From: Oscillospiraceae bacterium
GTDB lineage: Bacteria; Bacillota; Clostridia; UBA1381; UBA9506
Assembly: GCA_015068615.1 (NCBI GenBank)
Contig: SVKE01000002.1
Coordinates: forward strand, 1 to 53,986
DNA length: 53,986 bases
Reading direction: 5' to 3'
Position numbers and translations under genes: made by a program. This document shows, piece after piece, positions 49,832 through 53,986 of the stretch; the first letter of the stretch is position 1; the number at the start of each line of letters is the position of its first letter. The notes under the pieces were generated by a model. It was not told where the DNA came from. It was given only the letters and a program-made list of their open reading frames with translations, and ran no database searches.

Positions 49832-49912
49832 GCCAAATTCCTCCTGTTCATAAATTATGCCTACGGCATGGAATCAGCCTTAAAAGAAGTATATTATAAA
49901 ACACAAAAAAAT

Positions 49913-51754
49913 TCAAGATGTTTTGTGAAAAAAATTGTAAATATTTTTTGAAACCTTTTCCGAAAGCCCCGGAACAGCGCAAAGCTCCTCCAGGCCGGCC
50001 TCCTTTACGGCCGCAACCGATTTAAAGTGCCGAATCAGTTTTTTTCGGGTTTCACTGCCCACACCTTCAATTTCTTCAAGGACAGAGCCGATGACATGCT
50101 TAGTGCGCAGCTTTTTATGATAGGTGATGGCAAAGCGATGTACCTCCTCCTGTATTTCGGAAAGAAGACGGAAGGCCTCTGAGGTGCGCTGAAAGCCGAT
50201 TTCTTCCCCCTCGCTGCTAACGAGTGCCCGGGTTCTGTGACGGTCATCCTTCACCATACCAAAAAGCGGAATGTCTGTATCGAGCATTTCCAGAAGCTCC
50301 TTAACGGCACTGACCTGCCCCTTGCCGCCATCTAGCAAGATGACATCCGGAAGTGGTAGAAAGCCGCTTTCCGCATCCTTTGCCTCTGCTTCCTCCTGTG
50401 CCCGTTTGATTCGACGAAAAATGACCTCTGTCATAGCGGCATAATCATCGCCACCCTGCGCGGTTTTAATTTTAAAATGCCGATATTTGCTCCGCGCAGA
50501 GCGTCCGTCACAGAAAACAACCATGGAGCCCACAGGATCACTGCCGGCCGTGTGCGAAATATCATAGGATTCTATGCGTTTCGGCAATTGTTCAAGCCCC
50601 AATGCTTCTTTTAGTGCAAGCACAGCTTTGGGAATGTTTTTTCCGCTGTCTCGCAGGAGATGATCCACCGCATTCTGTCTGGCATTTTTACAGGCCATGT
50701 CTGTCAGCTTTTTCTTCTCGCCGCGCTGTGGACAGCGGATAAACGTGCGACGTCCGTTTTTTTGCGTCAGCCAATCGCTCAAAAGGGCTTCATCCTCACA
50801 TACATAACACGTGTAGATTGTCTTTGGAATGTCATTACGCTCGGCATAGAACTGCTTTATAAATTCTGCGCAAAGCTGTGCGTCCTCCACCTCTGCCGTT
50901 TTATGCAGCACGGTGCTGTGCCGCCCAATGAGGCGACCACGGCGGATAAAGAACACCTCGCCATAGGTCTTGCTGCCTTGCCTGTAAAAGCCGATGACAT
51001 CCTCATCGCTCTGCTTATCGGAAATCACCTTTTGTCGTTCTTCAATTTTTTTGATGCTAATAATTTTATCGCGCAGGATGGCGGCACGTTCAAATTCCAT
51101 GGCCTCTGAGGCTGCGTCCATATCCGTTTCCAGCTGCCTTAAAATAGATTCGTGGTCTCCCTCTAAAAAAGCACAGGCATCAGCAATCAGCTTGCGGTAA
51201 TCCTCCCTGCTCATGGGCTTAATGCAGGGCGCAACGCATTGGTCTATGTGCGCGTTCAGGCACTCCTTCTTGCGGCCCATATCCGCCGGCATCTTCAGGT
51301 TACACACGGGCAGGCGGAACAGCTTGCAGGTCATATCAATGGCTTCGCGGACGGCAAAGCTGCTGGTGTATGGCCCGTAGTATTTTGAGCCGTCCTTAAC
51401 CAACCGACGCGTTAAAAAAATTTTTGGATACTCTTCTCTTAATGTGACCTTGATATACGGATAATGCTTATCATCCTTTAGCAAAATATTGTAATAAGGC
51501 TTATATTTTTTAATTAGGTTGCATTCTAAAATCAGGGCCTCAATTTCGCTGTCTGTAATAATATATTCAAAGGAGTCGATGTTCGCAACCATGGCACGCA
51601 CCTTCGGCGGATGATTGGAAATCGCGGTAAAATACTGCTTCAACCGGTTTTTTAAAATTTTGGCCTTGCCGACATAAATCACGGTGCCGTCCTTATCCTT
51701 CATCAAGTAGACGCCCGGCTCCTCCGGCAGGTTTAAAAGATGTTCCTTATCCAA
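49913..51754 (-). CDS. uvrC: Excinuclease ABC subunit UvrC
   Basis: LPEEPGVYLMKDKDGTVIYVGKAKILKNRLKQYF, UVR motif, C-terminal HhH. Confidence 0.97.
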   Translation of the reverse strand: MDKEHLLNLPEEPGVYLMKDKDGTVIYVGKAKILKNRLKQYFTAISNHPPKVRAMVANIDSFEYIITDSEIEALILECNLIKKYKPYYNILLKDDKHYPYIKVTLREEYPKIFLTRRLVKDGSKYYGPYTSSFAVREAIDMTCKLFRLPVCNLKMPADMGRKKECLNAHIDQCVAPCIKPMSREDYRKLIADACAFLEGDHESILRQLETDMDAASEAMEFERAAILRDKIISIKKIEERQKVISDKQSDEDVIGFYRQGSKTYGEVFFIRRGRLIGRHSTVLHKTAEVEDAQLCAEFIKQFYAERNDIPKTIYTCYVCEDEALLSDWLTQKNGRRTFIRCPQRGEKKKLTDMACKNARQNAVDHLLRDSGKNIPKAVLALKEALGLEQLPKRIESYDISHTAGSDPVGSMVVFCDGRSARSKYRHFKIKTAQGGDDYAAMTEVIFRRIKRAQEEAEAKDAESGFLPLPDVILLDGGKGQVSAVKELLEMLDTDIPLFGMVKDDRHRTRALVSSEGEEIGFQRTSEAFRLLSEIQEEVHRFAITYHKKLRTKHVIGSVLEEIEGVGSETRKKLIRHFKSVAAVKEAGLEELCAVPGLSEKVSKNIYNFFHKTS

Positions 51755-51779
51755 AGCGGCACCTCCCTTTGCAAATAAA

Positions 51780-51805
51780 CAAAAAAGGCGCGCTCAAGGC
51801 GCGCC
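51780..51805 (-). terminator. Terminator after ptsH
   Basis: Minus: GGCGCGCC-TTGA-GCGCGCCTTTTTT. Confidence 0.88.
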
Positions 51806-51815
51806 ATACACATTC

Positions 51816-52079
51816 TTATTCGTCAAAATTTGCACCAATCAAAGCAGCCAACGCTTCTAAAGCCTCCTGCTCATCGGGACCATCGGCAAACACGGTGATA
51901 CGCGTGCCCTTAGTAATCCCTAAAGAGAGAACACCTAAGAGACTTTTGGCATTGACACGGCGGTCATTTTTCTCCACCCAGATGCCAGACTTAAACTCAT
52001 TGGACTTCTGGATGAAAAATGTAGCGGGTCTGGCATGAAGGCCAACCTGATTTTGCACTACAACTTCTTTAGATAACAT
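51816..52079 (-). CDS. ptsH: HPr phosphocarrier protein
   Basis: QNQVGLHARPATFFIQ (His15 motif) and NAKSLLGVLSLGI (Ser46 motif). Confidence 0.92.
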   Translation of the reverse strand: MLSKEVVVQNQVGLHARPATFFIQKSNEFKSGIWVEKNDRRVNAKSLLGVLSLGITKGTRITVFADGPDEQEALEALAALIGANFDE

Positions 52080-52132
52080 TAAATACCGCTCCTTCTCAAA
52101 TTAGCACTGACGATGAAAACAAGCTTATATAT

Positions 52133-52161
52133 ATAATACTAAATTTTGCGCTTTCTGTCAA
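52133..52161 (-). promoter_or_regulatory. Sigma-A promoter for ptsH
   Basis: Minus: TTGACA (52161-52156), 17 nt, TATTAT (52138-52133). Confidence 0.75.
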
Positions 52162-52186
52162 TATCTAATTTACAATTTGTTTTCCC

Positions 52187-53578
52187 TTAAAACGCCAGTC
52201 GTTCTTCAAGGTAAGCACGAACCTCGTCAATTTTAATCGTTACCTGTTCCATGGTATCACGCTCGCGAATGGTCACTGTGCCGTTTTCCGGGCTGTCAAA
52301 ATCATATGTGATGCAGAAGGGAGTGCCGATTTCGTCCTGTCTGCGGTATCTTTTGCCGATGCTGCCAGCCTCGTCAAATTCACACACAAAATATTTCGAA
52401 AGCTCCTGATGTAGCTCCATTGCACCCTCGGAGAGCTTCTTGGAAAGGGGCAGAACAGCCGCCTTAATCGGTGCCAGAGCCGGATGGAAGCGCATCACAA
52501 CGCGGGTGTCGTTTTCACCGACAACCTCCTCGTCATAGGCCTCTGTCAAAAAGGCCAGCGTCACACGGTCGGCGCCCAGAGAAGGCTCAATACAGTACGG
52601 AATATATTTTTCACCGGTATACGGATCGTTATACTCAAAATTTTCACCGGAATGAGTGGCGTGCTGCTTTAAGTCAAAGTCGGTGCGGTCTGCAATGCCC
52701 CAAAGCTCGCCCCAACCAAAGGGGAACATAAACTCAATATCTGTTGTGGCATTGCTATAATGAGAAAGTTCCTCGGGAGAATGATCTCTGAGCTTTAAAT
52801 TTTCCTCACTGATACCCAGCTGCAGAAGCCAGTTCTTGCAAAAATCCTTCCAGTAGGTGAACCATTTCAGGTCCTCGCCCGGTGCGCAGAAGAATTCAAG
52901 CTCCATCTGCTCGAATTCGCGAATACGGAAAATAAAGTTACCCGGTGTGATTTCATTACGGAAGGATTTACCCACCTGACCGATACCGAAGGGCACCTTT
53001 TTGCGCGTGGTGCGCTGCACATTTTTAAAGTTCACAAAAATACCCTGGGCGGTTTCGGGACGCAGATACAGCTCCGAGGTGCTGTCCTCGGTAACGCCCT
53101 GGAAGGTCTTGAACATCAAATTAAATTTTCTGATATCGGTAAAATCCTTTTTGCCGCATTTGGGGCAAACAATGTCGTGTCCGTTGATGAACTCCAGCAT
53201 TTTTTCATTGCTCCAGCCGTCAACGGTGGCCGGCTCGCCCTGCTCCTTTAAATAGTCCTCAATCAGGTTGTCTGCGCGGTAGCGAGCTTTACACTCGCGG
53301 CAATCCATCAAGGGGTCGGAAAAGCCACCTACATGACCGGAGGCCACCCATGTTTGCGAATTCATTAAAATGGCCGCATCGAGGCCGACATTATAAGGAG
53401 ACTCCTGAATAAACTTTTTCCACCAGGCTCTTTTTATGTTATTTTTCAGCTCCACACCCAACGGGCCGTAATCCCATGCGTTTGCCAGGCCTCCGTAAAT
53501 TTCAGAGCCGGGATATACAAAACCTCTGCCCTTACATAGAGCCACAATTTTCTCCATTGTTTTTTCAGTATTTTTCAT
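52187..53578 (-). CDS. glyS: Glycyl-tRNA synthetase (single-chain type)
   Basis: [83 protein letters not shown]. Confidence 0.97.
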   Translation of the reverse strand: MKNTEKTMEKIVALCKGRGFVYPGSEIYGGLANAWDYGPLGVELKNNIKRAWWKKFIQESPYNVGLDAAILMNSQTWVASGHVGGFSDPLMDCRECKARYRADNLIEDYLKEQGEPATVDGWSNEKMLEFINGHDIVCPKCGKKDFTDIRKFNLMFKTFQGVTEDSTSELYLRPETAQGIFVNFKNVQRTTRKKVPFGIGQVGKSFRNEITPGNFIFRIREFEQMELEFFCAPGEDLKWFTYWKDFCKNWLLQLGISEENLKLRDHSPEELSHYSNATTDIEFMFPFGWGELWGIADRTDFDLKQHATHSGENFEYNDPYTGEKYIPYCIEPSLGADRVTLAFLTEAYDEEVVGENDTRVVMRFHPALAPIKAAVLPLSKKLSEGAMELHQELSKYFVCEFDEAGSIGKRYRRQDEIGTPFCITYDFDSPENGTVTIRERDTMEQVTIKIDEVRAYLEERLAF

Positions 53579-53661
53579 ATTCTGCCTCCGCATCCGTGTG
53601 CGGCAAAGGAGTCTTTGCACACTTTATTATTAATAATATGTAAATTTTTTTCTATTCATAT

Positions 53662-53690
53662 AATATATCTTTTTTTAACGAATTTGTCAA
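53662..53690 (-). promoter_or_regulatory. Sigma-A promoter for glyS
   Basis: Minus: TTGACA (53690-53685), 17 nt, TATATT (53667-53662). Confidence 0.75.
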
Positions 53691-53736
53691 TAGTTTTAGT
53701 CAAAAAAACCAATTTCACCTTAAAATTCCATACATA

Positions 53737-53764
53737 ATAAACAAGGCGCGGAAAACCGCGCCTT
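53737..53764 (-). terminator. Terminator after rnpB
   Basis: Minus: AAGGCGCGGTTTTCCGCGCCTTGTTTATT. Confidence 0.75.
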
Positions 53765-53770
53765 AAATAA

Positions 53771-53986
53771 GCAATCCTGTAAGCCGAGTTCTGTATTTGA
53801 TGATCATCTATCTAGACCGGATATTACTATCCGGTTCAAGCCACCGCCAAGTACAGGCATGCCGGGCCGGCTCAGCCTGTACGAGCCAATACGGTGTTGC
53901 TTCGGATGGGGTTTACAGAGCCGTTACGTCTCCGCAACGCTGGTGAGCTCTTACCTCACCTTTCCACCATCGCCGGTAAAAAACCG
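53771..53986 (-). ncRNA. rnpB: RNase P RNA, 3' portion (truncated by window edge)
   Basis: Minus: GGTGAGGTAAGAGCTCACCAGCG..., GGCTCTGTAAACCCC, ...ACAGAACTCGGCTTACAGGATTGC. Confidence 0.93.

Noticed and set aside
1-53986. CRISPR arrays, tRNAs, rRNAs, prophage, restriction or other defence islands
   Set aside because: No regularly spaced direct repeats, tRNA cloverleaf signatures, phage structural genes or defence-family motifs were seen while reading the window.

Overview
This looks like a mostly ordinary chromosomal segment from a spore-forming Firmicute of the Clostridia type. About 53 protein genes are supported by their encoded motifs. They include rsmB-rlmN-prpC-prkC-rsgA-rpe-thiN; rpsF-ssb-rpsR; sigG; a DeoR/FGGY-kinase pair; a tyrosine recombinase; an FMN-riboswitch-controlled ribU-like gene; argCB; spoIIR; glgCD; ylbJ; yqfCD; ychF; infC-rpmI-rplT; HU; mazG-spoVB; mnmE; gatCAB; dxs; smc-rnc-acpP-plsX; uvrC; ptsH; glyS; and the 3' part of RNase P RNA at the right edge. 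I found no CRISPR array, tRNA, rRNA, intact transposon or prophage, and no convincing novel multigene system. The observations most worth follow-up are: (1) a Xer-type recombinase whose promoter/leader carries a perfect 11-6-11 palindrome, located where gene polarity switches from + to - (possible terminus/dif-like module, or autoregulatory operator); (2) tandem ARG boxes exactly over the argC promoter; (3) an infC gene with an apparent AUU start and a leader attenuator; (4) an FMN riboswitch with an unusual 14-bp AU-rich expression-platform hairpin; (5) an HPr-like protein that lacks the catalytic His but keeps the regulatory Ser; (6) a transporter split into two translationally coupled half-size genes; and (7) several structured intergenic segments that could be small RNAs or remnants of mobile/repeat elements. 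All family assignments come from reading the sequence; no database search was run.
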